Notes: generated from the letters alone by a model not told the origin. DNA of 7,935 nt from an uncultured Gemmatimonadota bacterium (GCA_903894655.1 CAITQY010000304.1:1-7935); one strand, 5' to 3'. Positions 1-7,935 are shown, numbered from the stretch's first letter. Translations and numbers: made by a program.

Positions 1-50
1 AGTTCTGACTGACTCGGATATCGTGGCGCAGCCCGGCCACTCACGTGAGC

Positions 51-138
51 TTGGAGTTGTGAGTTCAAGTTGGGAGTTGTGAGTAGGCGAACTGTGGTGG
101 CGTGACCCACGACTCGAAACGCGAACTCGGAACTCCAA
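51..138. repeat. Imperfect palindrome of repeat unit 1
   Basis: The left arm is 51-84 and the right arm 105-138, with a 20-base loop at 85-104. About 26 of 34 positions are complementary, and G-U pairing adds a little in RNA. The left arm holds two identical copies of GGAGTTGTGAGT (53-64 and 73-84), 20 bases apart. Of the three units this one has the weakest stem. Confidence 0.8.
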
Positions 139-179
139 ACGCACCGGCGTCGTGGCGTGGCCCGGCCACTCACGTGAGC

Positions 180-267
180 TTGGAGTCGTGAGTTCAAGTT
201 GGGAGTCGTGAGTGGGCGAACTGTGGTGGCGTGACCCACGACTCGAGACTTGAACTCGCAACTCCGA
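180..267. repeat. Imperfect palindrome of repeat unit 2
   Basis: The left arm is 180-213 and the right arm 234-267, with a 20-base loop. About 27 of 34 positions are complementary. The two internal 12-mers (182-193 and 202-213) both read GGAGTCGTGAGT. They carry the same T-to-C change relative to both copies in units 1 and 3. Confidence 0.8.
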
Positions 268-308
268 ACGCACCGGCATCGTGGCGCGGCCCGGCCCCTC
301 ACGTGAGC

Positions 309-396
309 TTGGAGTTGTGAGTTCAAGTTGGGAGTTGTGAGTAGGCGACGTGTGGTGGCTTGACCCACGACTCGAAACTTGAACTCACGACTCCAA
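309..396. repeat. Imperfect palindrome of repeat unit 3
   Basis: The left arm is 309-342 and the right arm 363-396, with a 20-base loop at 343-362. About 29 of 34 positions are complementary, the best stem of the three. It is also the unit nearest the ABC exporter gene. Leftward transcripts reading past the TGA at 436-434 would meet this hairpin first. No obvious U-run follows it, so it is not a textbook intrinsic terminator. Confidence 0.82.
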
Positions 397-433
397 ACGC
401 ACCCGCACACTCAGCCGCCACCCCGTGAGCCGC

Positions 434-2193
<1,760 letters not shown>

Positions 2194-2197
<4 letters not shown>

Positions 2198-3102
2198 CGC
2201 GTGAGCGCCCGATCGACCGCCATCGCGAGGAAGAGCAGGGCCAAATACAGCAGTGAATACTTGTAAACCCACCAGGCCGGACCGGTCCACGGCTTGGACG
2301 CACGGGCGGCGAAGAGCACCTTGAGCACGCCCCCCATCAGCAGCGCATTCAACACGATAGCGGAGAGGAGGTACAGCGTGCCGAACGCGCCGAACAGCAC
2401 CGGCAGCAACGTGAGGACGATGAGAATCACGGTGTACCACACCATCTGATACATCGTCTCGCGTTCACCCCACACCAGCGGCGCCATCGGAACCTTCGCG
2501 CGGCCGTAGTCCACCTGCTTAAGCAGCGCGAGCGCCCAGAAGTGCGGCGGCGTCCAATAGAACACGATCAGGAACAGGCACAGCGCCGACACGTCGAGCG
2601 TGCCCGTCACTGCCGCCCATCCCACCAATGGCGGAAAGGCACCAGCCGCGCCACCGATCACGATGTTTTGCGGCGACGACCGCTTGAGCCACCGCGTGTA
2701 GATGAACACGTAAAAGTAGAAGCCGGCGAGCGCGAGGCCCGCTGTGAGCACGTTCACGAACTGCGCCAGCATCCACGTGGCGAAGGCCGCGCAGGCCACC
2801 CCGAAGGCCAGCACCTGAATCGGCGACATACGCCCGCTCGGAATCGGCCGCAGGCGCGTGCGCGCCATGACGTCGTCGATGTCGCGGTCGAGGTACATGT
2901 TGACCGCGTTCGCACCGCCCGCCATGAGATAGCCACCGATCGTGACGAGCAGCACCGAGAGCCACGTCGGCGAGCCTGCGGCATACATCGGCGCGACCGT
3001 CGTGACGAGCAGCAGCGAGATAATGCGCGGCTTGGTCAGCGCGATCAGATCGCGTGACAGCGGCGTGGGGGCCTTCTCGGGGTCCAGCGAGACTCCGGTC
3101 AC
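2194..3102 (-). CDS. ctaB: Protoheme IX farnesyltransferase (heme O synthase)
   Basis: This UbiA-superfamily membrane prenyltransferase (CtaB/CyoE/COX10) transfers a farnesyl group to heme b, giving heme O for heme-copper terminal oxidases and as the precursor of heme A. The 302 residues match the family length. The first Asp-rich motif is N68-xxx-D72-xxx-D76, followed by RTRLRP (81-86). The conserved YWTPPHFWAL stretch lies at 182-191, and the second motif, around D198-Y199 with VPM at 204-206, follows it. About eight or nine hydrophobic helices are visible. The GTG at 3102 is chosen because it overlaps the TGA of the upstream small gene as GTGA and gives a normal N-terminus (ALTKPR at 21-26). 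The frame extends upstream to 3402, but that extension is the out-of-frame shadow of the small gene. It is the middle gene of the leftward operon; no ctaA/COX15 or oxidase catalytic subunit is in view. Confidence 0.96.
3099..3102 (-). promoter_or_regulatory. GTGA stop/start overlap, small membrane protein to ctaB
   Basis: On the minus strand the GTG start of ctaB (3102-3100) shares bases with the TGA stop (3101-3099) of the 81-codon gene. The arrangement matches the one at 2194-2197, again without a Shine-Dalgarno-like run. This is the main evidence that the small frame is translated. Confidence 0.78.
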
Positions 3103-3344
3103 AGTGGCAGGGCGCGATACGCGCCAACGAAGACGGCGATCAGTCCACCCACCGGCAGGACCACCCACAGGATTTCCGTGAGCCGATGCGGCGTGGGAAC
3201 CTGAGACGAGGACGGCAGGATCGGCAGCGTTCGAAACACGGCGCGCAAAATGAACACTTGCGCGATCACGCAGGCCACCACGGCGCTCCAGAACAGCGCG
3301 GTCACGACAGCCGGCGGAAGGGACACAGTCAGGACAGAAGTCAT
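3099..3344 (-). CDS. Small two-helix membrane protein resembling the COX subunit II transmembrane hairpin
   Basis: This 81-residue protein has two hydrophobic segments, about 11-34 and 58-77, joined by a polar Pro/Ser-rich loop. The start of helix 2 carries E57-x-x-W60-x-x-x-P64. The same spacing occurs at the head of TM2 in cytochrome c oxidase subunit II (E62, W65 and P69 in bovine COX2, from memory). No CuA domain follows, since the frame ends four residues after helix 2. I infer a subunit-II-like membrane anchor or oxidase assembly/accessory protein, supported by the next gene being heme O synthase; the match is short and a hypothetical membrane protein is the safe reading. The ATG at 3344 is the only sensible start. 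It is the first gene of the operon. A -10-like TACTTT (3359-3354) lies nine bases upstream, implying a very short leader. Its coding status is supported by the GTGA overlap with ctaB. Confidence 0.72.
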   Translation of the reverse strand: MTSVLTVSLPPAVVTALFWSAVVACVIAQVFILRAVFRTLPILPSSSQVPTPHRLTEILWVVLPVGGLIAVFVGAYRALPL

Positions 3345-3408
3345 AGCCCATGAAAAGTAGACGACCGCACCCCGTGCGGTACTGCGCGCAGCGTACTACC
3401 ATAGCGTC
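3345..3408. promoter_or_regulatory. Divergent promoter region with perfect 7-bp dyad
   Basis: This gap separates the leftward oxidase-related operon from the rightward permease. A perfect inverted repeat, ACCGCAC (3364-3370), CCC, GTGCGGT (3374-3380), lies near its middle. Minus-strand TACTTT (3359-3354) and plus-strand TACCAT (3397-3402) resemble -10 elements at distances that would start transcription at or within a few bases of each ATG. Neither has a recognisable -35. The dyad lies between the two -10s, where a bound regulator could affect both directions. An 8-bp palindrome TGCGCGCA sits at 3383-3390. The promoter assignments are inference; the dyad is directly visible. Confidence 0.5.
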
Positions 3409-4791
3409 ATGACCTCACCTTCGGTTTCCTCGACCAGCACAAATTCCGGCGCCAGCACGGAATTGCCGCGTCGCTTAGGGCTGTGGAGCGCCATTGCCGT
3501 TCTGGTCGGCACCACGATCGGCTCGGGAATCTTCCGCTCCCCGGCCGGTATCGCCGACAAGCTCCCCGGTCCCTTGCCCCTGATGGCCGTCTGGGCGACC
3601 GGCGGCATCTTCGCCCTCTGCGGCGCCCTGACCTTGGCCGAACTGGCCGGGGCGATGCCACGGACCGGTGGCTACTTCGTGTACATCCGCGAGGCCTGGG
3701 GGCGCTTACCCGCTTTCCTATATGGATGGTCGGAGCTCACCCTCATCCGCGCCGCGGCGCTGGGCGGCATATCGACCACCTTCGCCGAGTATCTGTTGCG
3801 AGGGTTGGGCTACAATCCGGCGCTCGCGCCCTACGACACCTACGCCCATTGGATCGCCGCCGCCACGGTGGCCCTGATGGCGGTGATCAACGTGGTCGGG
3901 CTCAAATGGGGCGCCTTGGTGCAGAACTTCACCACGGTCGCCAAGTACGGCGGCCTCATGCTGATCATTCTGCTGGCACTCATTCTCGGGTTGCCGCAAA
4001 CGGGTGGCCACTTCACGCCGGCCATGCCCCCAGGCAGCTTCTCCGTGTCAGCCTTCGGGCTGGCGCTGGTGTCGGTGCTCTGGGCCTTCGACGGATGGGG
4101 CGACCTCAGTAAGGTGGCCGGTGAGGTGAAGGACCCCGAAAAGACGCTGCCCAAGGCGATCGTCCTCGGTACCCTCAGCATCATTTTCATCTATTTACTC
4201 GCCAACATCGCCTATCTGTCGGTGCTCTCGGTCGACGAGATTCGTGGCGCCCGGCTGGTGGCGGCCGACGTGGCCGAGAAGCTGATCGGCCCGATCGGCG
4301 TCACGCTGGTCGCGATCACGGTGCTGCTGTCGACGTTCGGCTCGGTGAACGGCTCGCTGCTGACTGGCCCGCGCATCTTCTTCGCCATGGCCGACGATGG
4401 CCTCTTTTTCAAGAAGGTGGCGGCGGTCCATCCGACTTTCAAAACGCCGTACGTGGCGATTCTACTCACGGCCACGATTGCGATCGCCTTCGTGCTCGTG
4501 CGCACCTTCGAGCAGCTGGCGGACATCTTCGTGACGGCGTCGCTGGTGTTCTACATCCTCAGTATTGGAGCGATCTTTAAGCTGCGTCGTCGCCCCGACT
4601 GGAACCCACCGGTGCGCACGCCATGGTATCCCTTGGTCCCGGCGATGTTCTGTCTCGGCACGTTGTTCCTCTTGGTGAACGCACTCATGGACGACGCCCA
4701 GCGGGTGCCCACGCTCGGGGTGTTCGGCGTGATTCTGCTGGGGGTGCCGGTGTACTACCTCACCGTCGGTCGGAAAGCGGCAAGGCCCTAA
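3409..4791 (+). CDS. APC-superfamily amino acid permease (LAT-like)
   Basis: This 460-residue inner-membrane protein has about twelve hydrophobic helices after a Ser/Thr-rich N-terminal tail (1-20). It is expected to move amino acids by exchange or with a coupling ion. TM1 has the unwound substrate-binding motif GSGIF (38-42) in the context VGTTIGSGIF. TM6 has WAFDGW (225-230), and the following loop reads EVKDPEKTLPKA (239-250), close to the AYDGWN...EVKNPEK pattern of SLC7 L-type/SteT-like exchangers. The C-terminal part has the usual RTPWYPLVP (403-411) loop. The length is normal and no disruption is seen. Substrate and direction cannot be set from sequence; the LAT-like TM6 favours neutral amino acids. 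The ATG at 3409 has no Shine-Dalgarno and lies six bases after TACCAT, so the mRNA may be leaderless. It is divergent from the ctaB operon and appears to be transcribed alone; a large hairpin follows its TAA. Confidence 0.93.
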   Translation: MTSPSVSSTSTNSGASTELPRRLGLWSAIAVLVGTTIGSGIFRSPAGIADKLPGPLPLMAVWATGGIFALCGALTLAELAGAMPRTGGYFVYIREAWGRLPAFLYGWSELTLIRAAALGGISTTFAEYLLRGLGYNPALAPYDTYAHWIAAATVALMAVINVVGLKWGALVQNFTTVAKYGGLMLIILLALILGLPQTGGHFTPAMPPGSFSVSAFGLALVSVLWAFDGWGDLSKVAGEVKDPEKTLPKAIVLGTLSIIFIYLLANIAYLSVLSVDEIRGARLVAADVAEKLIGPIGVTLVAITVLLSTFGSVNGSLLTGPRIFFAMADDGLFFKKVAAVHPTFKTPYVAILLTATIAIAFVLVRTFEQLADIFVTASLVFYILSIGAIFKLRRRPDWNPPVRTPWYPLVPAMFCLGTLFLLVNALMDDAQRVPTLGVFGVILLGVPVYYLTVGRKAARP

Positions 4792-4800
4792 CTGCCAACG

Positions 4801-4901
4801 GCTTAGGAGGCATGAGGGAGGTGAAAAGGGAGGAGGGGCAGGGGCCATGCGTGGTCTTCCTGCCCCCTCCTCCCTTATTACCTCCTCCCTGCCTCCCAAG
4901 C
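4801..4901. repeat. Long purine/pyrimidine-rich inverted repeat after the permease gene
   Basis: The left arm 4801-4842 (GCTTAGGAGGCA...GGGGCAGG) pairs with 4859-4901 across a 16-base loop. About 36 of 42 positions match and one base is bulged. The left arm is almost all purine and the right arm almost all pyrimidine. It starts nine bases after the permease TAA, so it may act as a transcript-end or mRNA-stabilising hairpin. No U-run follows, so a classical intrinsic terminator is not supported. The left arm also has four runs of three or more G (4816-4818, 4828-4830, 4835-4838, 4841-4844) that could form a G-quadruplex as an alternative fold. Confidence 0.88.
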
Positions 4902-4915
4902 GGTTGGGCGTCCCA

Positions 4916-4949
4916 GTGTGACCCACTGGTTACACCGTCAGGTTGCACC
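4916..4949. promoter_or_regulatory. Cluster of GGTTACAC-like half-sites, candidate operator
   Basis: GTGTGACC (4916-4923) and GGTTACAC (4928-4935) form a dyad with 7 of 8 positions complementary and a 4-base spacer. A second direct copy, GGTTGCACC (4941-4949), follows the first, GGTTACACC (4928-4936), exactly 13 bases on. The cluster is roughly 75-110 bases upstream of the -10 of the receptor promoter, a position suited to an activator. An overlapping dyad CCAGTG (4913-4918) / CACTGG (4924-4929) is also present. No known regulator is recognised. Confidence 0.4.
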
Positions 4950-5000
4950 ATTTGTAACGGACACTCTACTTTTCTGTATCTCGGTGGCTGGCCTTGTCGG

Positions 5001-5030
5001 TTGAGTGCCGGGGAACGACTCCTCTATAAT
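5001..5030 (+). promoter_or_regulatory. Sigma-70-type promoter for the TonB-dependent receptor
   Basis: A perfect -10 TATAAT (5025-5030) follows a -35-like TTGAGT (5001-5006) after an 18-base spacer. Transcription would start near 5036-5038, leaving about ten bases before the ATG at 5047. That is too short for a normal Shine-Dalgarno site, and none is seen. The rest of the gap (4950-5000) shows nothing clear apart from a weak alternative promoter-like pair, TTGTAA (4952-4957) and TGTATC (4975-4980). Confidence 0.7.
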
Positions 5031-5046
5031 CGGACAAACTGCATCT

Positions 5047-7935
5047 ATGCGTATCCAACGTTGGCTGAGCCTGGCCGCCGCGGTCGCGGTTCTCGCCGTT
5101 GCTTCCACCACGCCGCTCGCGGCGCAGGGAACGACGACGGGCGCGATCACCGGCACGGTGACGGACGAAAAGAATGCCCCAGTGCCGAACGTCTCGGTCG
5201 AAGTGGTCAATCGCGCCAATGGTGCGAAGGCCAGCCAGATCACGCGGGACAACGGTCGCTTCTTCATCCCCAACCTTGAAGTCGGCAGCTACTCTGTCAC
5301 CGCCCGTCGCATCGGCTTCGCGCCGCTGACGCGCAGCGACATCGTTGTCAGCCTCACCCAGGCCACGCGCCTCGACCTCCAGCTGAAGGAGCAGGCAACG
5401 CAGCTCGCTGCGGTGCGCACGGAAGCGGACATGACCACCTCCGATTTCGCGGCCACGCGGCAAGGTGTTCAGACGGTGCTCACCGACACGCTCGTGCGTC
5501 GCCTGCCGACGCTCAATCGTGACGTGACGGACCTGATCCGCAACTCGCCGCAGGTCAACGTGGCGCAGGACGGCCGTATCTCGGCCGCCGGCCAGAACAA
5601 CCGCTTCAACAACATCCAGATCGACGGCGTGTCGCTGGCGAACCGCTTCGGTCTTGGCGCCTCGCCGACCGTCGGTGCACAGGTCGGCGGCCGCGCGCTG
5701 CCGCTCGACGCCATCAAGGAATTCCAGGTTCTCATTTCGCCGTACGACGTGCGCCAGGGCAACTTCACCGGCGCACTCGTGAACGCGGTGACGCAGTCGG
5801 GCACGAACGAGTTCAAGGGGTCGGCCTTCCTGTATTATCGCGACCAGCAGATGGGTCGTGACACGGCGTTCCTCCGTACGTCACCGTTTGTGCGTCGCCA
5901 GTTGGGCGCCTCCGTGGGCGGCCCGATCATCAAGGACAAGTTGCGCTTCTTCGCGACCGTCGAAACGAGCCAGAACGTCTCGCCGTCGTCGGGACCGTTC
6001 TTCGATCCGACCTCGCCAACGGGTATCGTGAACTCCACGTCGGCGACGGCGCGCATCTCGCAGGCGCAGGTCGACTCGTTCGTCAACTATTTGTCGGCCA
6101 AGGGGATCAACGCCGGCACGGGCAGCCTGACCTCGAACGTGAATCCGCTCCTCAACACGTTCGTGCGTCTCGACTATCAGCTGTCGGGCAATACCCGCGT
6201 CGTACTGCGCAACATTTACAACGACCAGGAAGCGTACGACTTCTCGCGATCCCTCGGTACGTTCAACTTCACGTCGAACGGCTTCCGGCGCACCGAGAAG
6301 TCCAATCAGCTCGTCGGGCAGGTGTTTACGAACTTCGCGAACGGCTTCTCCAACGAGTTCACCGTTGGCCTTACGAATACGCGCTTCAAGCGCAACCCGG
6401 ACGTGCTCGCGCCGCAGGTGCTGGTGCAGAACATTGGCGGCACGGGCACCGGGATCGCGTTCCGCGCGGGCACCGAGAACAGCTCGCAGGGCAATGAGCT
6501 GCGCGAAGACCTGTACGAAATCCAGAACAACTTCACGATGCCGCTTGGCAACCACATCGTGTCGATCGGAACGCGTAACGAGATCTACAAGGCCTACAAT
6601 GCCTTCCTGCAGAACTCGTACGGCAACTACACCTTCACGAACCTCTCCGATTTCGTGTCGAACCGGGCGCCGAACGCGTTCTCCGGATCGGGCGGGCTCG
6701 GTGGTGACGTGGTCGCCAACTTCACGGCCGCGCAGCTGGCCGGCTACATCCAGGACCAGTGGACGGTGACGCCGCGCTTCACCACCACGCTCGGCCTGCG
6801 CATCGACGTTCCGCTCTTCTTTGACAAGCCGTCCTTCGCCGCCTCGGTGCAGCGCGATTTCGGCCGCAGCACGGCTGACCTGCCGTCTGGCAACCTGCAG
6901 TTCTCGCCACGCCTCGGCTTCAACTGGGAGGCCACGGGCGACCAGAAGAACCAGGTGCGCGGTGGTATCGGTCTGTTCCAGGGCATCCCGGCCTATGTGT
7001 GGATGTCGAACCAGTTCCAGAACACCGGCGCCGGTCTGGCGCAGTTCACCTGCGGTACGTCGGTTGCCGCGACCAACGGCACGGCGCCGCTGTTCAACGC
7101 CACCCCCGTCTCGCCGCGCGGCTGTGCGGCGAAGACCAACGGAACGCCGGGACGCAGCCTCGATGACGGCACCTTCCTTGGGACCGTGAACCTGGCCGCG
7201 AAGGACCTCAAGTTCCCGCAGCTGCTCCGGGCCACGCTCGGCTACGACCGCAAGCTGCCTGGCGGTGTGATCGCCACGTTCGACGGGCTGTACTCGAAGA
7301 GCATCAACAGCTTCTTCTACAACAACATCAACATCCCGCAGACGGGTCGCCTCGACGCGCAGGGTCGCACGGTATTCGCGAATTTCGCGGCGACGGGCAT
7401 CCCGACCGTCTCGCCGCGGTTTCCGGTGTACGGCACGAACGTCATTGACCTGTCGAACCAGAGCAAGGATTACTCCTACAGCGGCACGGGCCAGCTCCGG
7501 AAGCGGTTTGTCGGCGCCTTTGAAGGCGCGGTGGCGTACACATACAGCCGCAGCTTCTCGGTAACGGACCTCACGTCGTCGGTGGCGCTCTCCAACTGGC
7601 AGTTCGGCCGCGTGTACTCGGGGCTGCAGACCGACCAGCCGGTGAATGCATCACTGTTCGACCAGCCGCACCGCCTGCTCATCAACGGCACCTACACGGC
7701 GCCGTGGAAGTCGAACCAGACGAATGTCACGTTCTACTATAGCAAGCAGTCGGGCACGCCGTACGCGTTCGTGTACACCGGCAGTGGTGGCCGCGGCGAC
7801 ATGAACGGCGACGGTTCCAACGCCAACGACCCGATCTACATTCCCACGGGACCGAGCGATCCGAAGATGGGCTTTGTGGCGACGACCGTCGGCAGTGTGA
7901 CGCTCACGCCGGCGCAGCAGGCCGCGTCGTTCGAT
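5047..7935 (+). CDS. TonB-dependent outer-membrane receptor, Oar-like, 3' end outside window
   Basis: The frame is open for 963 codons without a stop and runs off the right edge. It begins with a signal peptide (RIQRW, then a hydrophobic core, with likely cleavage after ~AAQ at 25-27). A carboxypeptidase-regulatory-like beta-sandwich domain (about 32-115; GAITGTVTDEKNAPVPNVSV, later NGRFFIPNLEVGSYSVTARR) is followed by a plug domain (about 140-255) with IQIDGVSLANRF and ALVNAVTQSGTNEFKG. The rest looks like alternating beta-barrel strands. C669 and C693 are close enough for a disulfide in an external loop. Near the edge, D918-x-N920-x-D922-G resembles a calcium-binding loop. Such receptors take up large or scarce ligands across the outer membrane using TonB-ExbBD energy; the Myxococcus relative Oar is linked to protein export. 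I see no clear TonB box. The ligand is unknown. The ATG at 5047 is supported by the signal peptide and the promoter just upstream. Confidence 0.93.
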   Translation, partial: MRIQRWLSLAAAVAVLAVASTTPLAAQGTTTGAITGTVTDEKNAPVPNVSVEVVNRANGAKASQITRDNGRFFIPNLEVGSYSVTARRIGFAPLTRSDIVVSLTQATRLDLQLKEQATQLAAVRTEADMTTSDFAATRQGVQTVLTDTLVRRLPTLNRDVTDLIRNSPQVNVAQDGRISAAGQNNRFNNIQIDGVSLANRFGLGASPTVGAQVGGRALPLDAIKEFQVLISPYDVRQGNFTGALVNAVTQSGTNEFKGSAFLYYRDQQMGRDTAFLRTSPFVRRQLGASVGGPIIKDKLRFFATVETSQNVSPSSGPFFDPTSPTGIVNSTSATARISQAQVDSFVNYLSAKGINAGTGSLTSNVNPLLNTFVRLDYQLSGNTRVVLRNIYNDQEAYDFSRSLGTFNFTSNGFRRTEKSNQLVGQVFTNFANGFSNEFTVGLTNTRFKRNPDVLAPQVLVQNIGGTGTGIAFRAGTENSSQGNELREDLYEIQNNFTMPLGNHIVSIGTRNEIYKAYNAFLQNSYGNYTFTNLSDFVSNRAPNAFSGSGGLGGDVVANFTAAQLAGYIQDQWTVTPRFTTTLGLRIDVPLFFDKPSFAASVQRDFGRSTADLPSGNLQFSPRLGFNWEATGDQKNQVRGGIGLFQGIPAYVWMSNQFQNTGAGLAQFTCGTSVAATNGTAPLFNATPVSPRGCAAKTNGTPGRSLDDGTFLGTVNLAAKDLKFPQLLRATLGYDRKLPGGVIATFDGLYSKSINSFFYNNINIPQTGRLDAQGRTVFANFAATGIPTVSPRFPVYGTNVIDLSNQSKDYSYSGTGQLRKRFVGAFEGAVAYTYSRSFSVTDLTSSVALSNWQFGRVYSGLQTDQPVNASLFDQPHRLLINGTYTAPWKSNQTNVTFYYSKQSGTPYAFVYTGSGGRGDMNGDGSNANDPIYIPTGPSDPKMGFVATTVGSVTLTPAQQAASFD

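Larger units (their letters stand above)
21..407. repeat. Array of three tandem 129-bp palindromic repeats
   Basis: Three consecutive copies (21-149, 150-278, 279-407) each start with TCGTGGCG and end near CGCACCGGC. By eye they are about 90% identical pairwise, with an exact period of 129. Each unit has a GC-rich head (GGCCCGGCC-like), a perfect 10-bp palindrome CTCACGTGAG (first copy 40-49), and then a large imperfect inverted repeat. Bases 1-20 do not match the unit, so the array seems to start at about 21; it ends about 26 bases past the stop codon of the leftward ABC exporter gene. No convincing gene lies in 1-433; open frames crossing it are by-products of the repeats. The function is unknown. 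It could be a REP/BIME-like 3' element, a transcript-end structure or a non-autonomous mobile repeat. The 26 bases between array and gene (408-433) hold nothing I recognise. Confidence 0.93.

Noticed and set aside
21..407. CRISPR array
   Set aside because: The whole 129-bp unit is conserved, with no unique spacers between short identical repeats, and no cas gene is in view.
2198..2440. Upstream extension of the exporter frame to an ATG at 2440
   Set aside because: The 81 extra residues overlap the well-supported ctaB C-terminus and have shadow-like composition. The GTG at 2197 gives the normal length and a GTGA overlap.
3103..3402. Upstream extension of the ctaB frame to an ATG at 3402
   Set aside because: The 100 extra residues are Cys/Arg-rich, unlike any heme O synthase N-terminus. 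They overlap the small two-helix protein in another frame, and the GTG at 3102 fits family length and the overlap pattern.
4801..4901. Classical intrinsic terminator for the permease
   Set aside because: The stem is far longer than usual, the right arm is C/T-rich, and no terminal U-run follows on the plus strand. It is kept as a hairpin of unknown role.
4623..5279. Plus-strand open frame of 218 codons crossing the permease end, the gap and the receptor start
   Set aside because: It reads through the large hairpin and the promoter and is out of frame with both flanking genes. Its composition is low-complexity.
5047..7935. Minus-strand open frames within the receptor (for example 5881-6555)
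   Set aside because: They are antisense shadows in GC-rich sequence. The plus frame has a signal peptide, a regulatory-like domain and a plug domain, and stays open throughout.

Overview
The window looks like a piece of chromosome from a GC-rich, aerobic, diderm bacterium. My best guess is Gemmatimonadota. This is inferred from the style of the Oar-like TonB-dependent receptor with its carboxypeptidase-regulatory-like domain, the high GC content, and gene starts without Shine-Dalgarno sequences. No rRNA or marker gene here proves it. Four genes are complete and a fifth runs off the right edge. I see no tRNA, rRNA, CRISPR array, transposase or phage gene.

Left edge (1-433): a non-coding block of three tandem 129-bp repeats. 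Each carries a large imperfect palindrome whose left arm is itself built from a repeated 12-mer. The block lies directly 3' of the leftward operon.

Leftward operon (3344 down to 434, minus strand): three genes in tight order. The first encodes an 81-residue two-helix membrane protein resembling the transmembrane hairpin of cytochrome c oxidase subunit II. The second is protoheme IX farnesyltransferase (ctaB/COX10, heme O synthase). The third is a full-length homodimer-type ABC exporter. Both junctions are 4-base GTGA overlaps, in which the GTG start of the next gene overlaps the TGA stop of the previous one. This suggests translational coupling and fixes two starts much further in than the longest open frames would suggest. 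The first two genes point to maturation or assembly of a heme-copper oxidase; the exporter's substrate is unknown.

Divergent gap (3345-3408): 64 bases with a perfect 7-bp inverted repeat between two weak -10-like elements, one facing each way. Both putative transcripts would have little or no leader.

Rightward genes: an APC-family amino acid permease of the LAT-like type (3409-4791). A 255-bp gap follows, with a long purine-rich hairpin just after the permease, a cluster of GGTTACAC-like half-sites, and a good sigma-70-type promoter. The gap leads into a TonB-dependent outer-membrane receptor (from 5047, still open at 7935).

No clearly new multi-gene system is present. The items most worth following up are the palindromic repeat array, the subunit-II-like mini-protein next to heme O synthase, and the structured gap upstream of the receptor.
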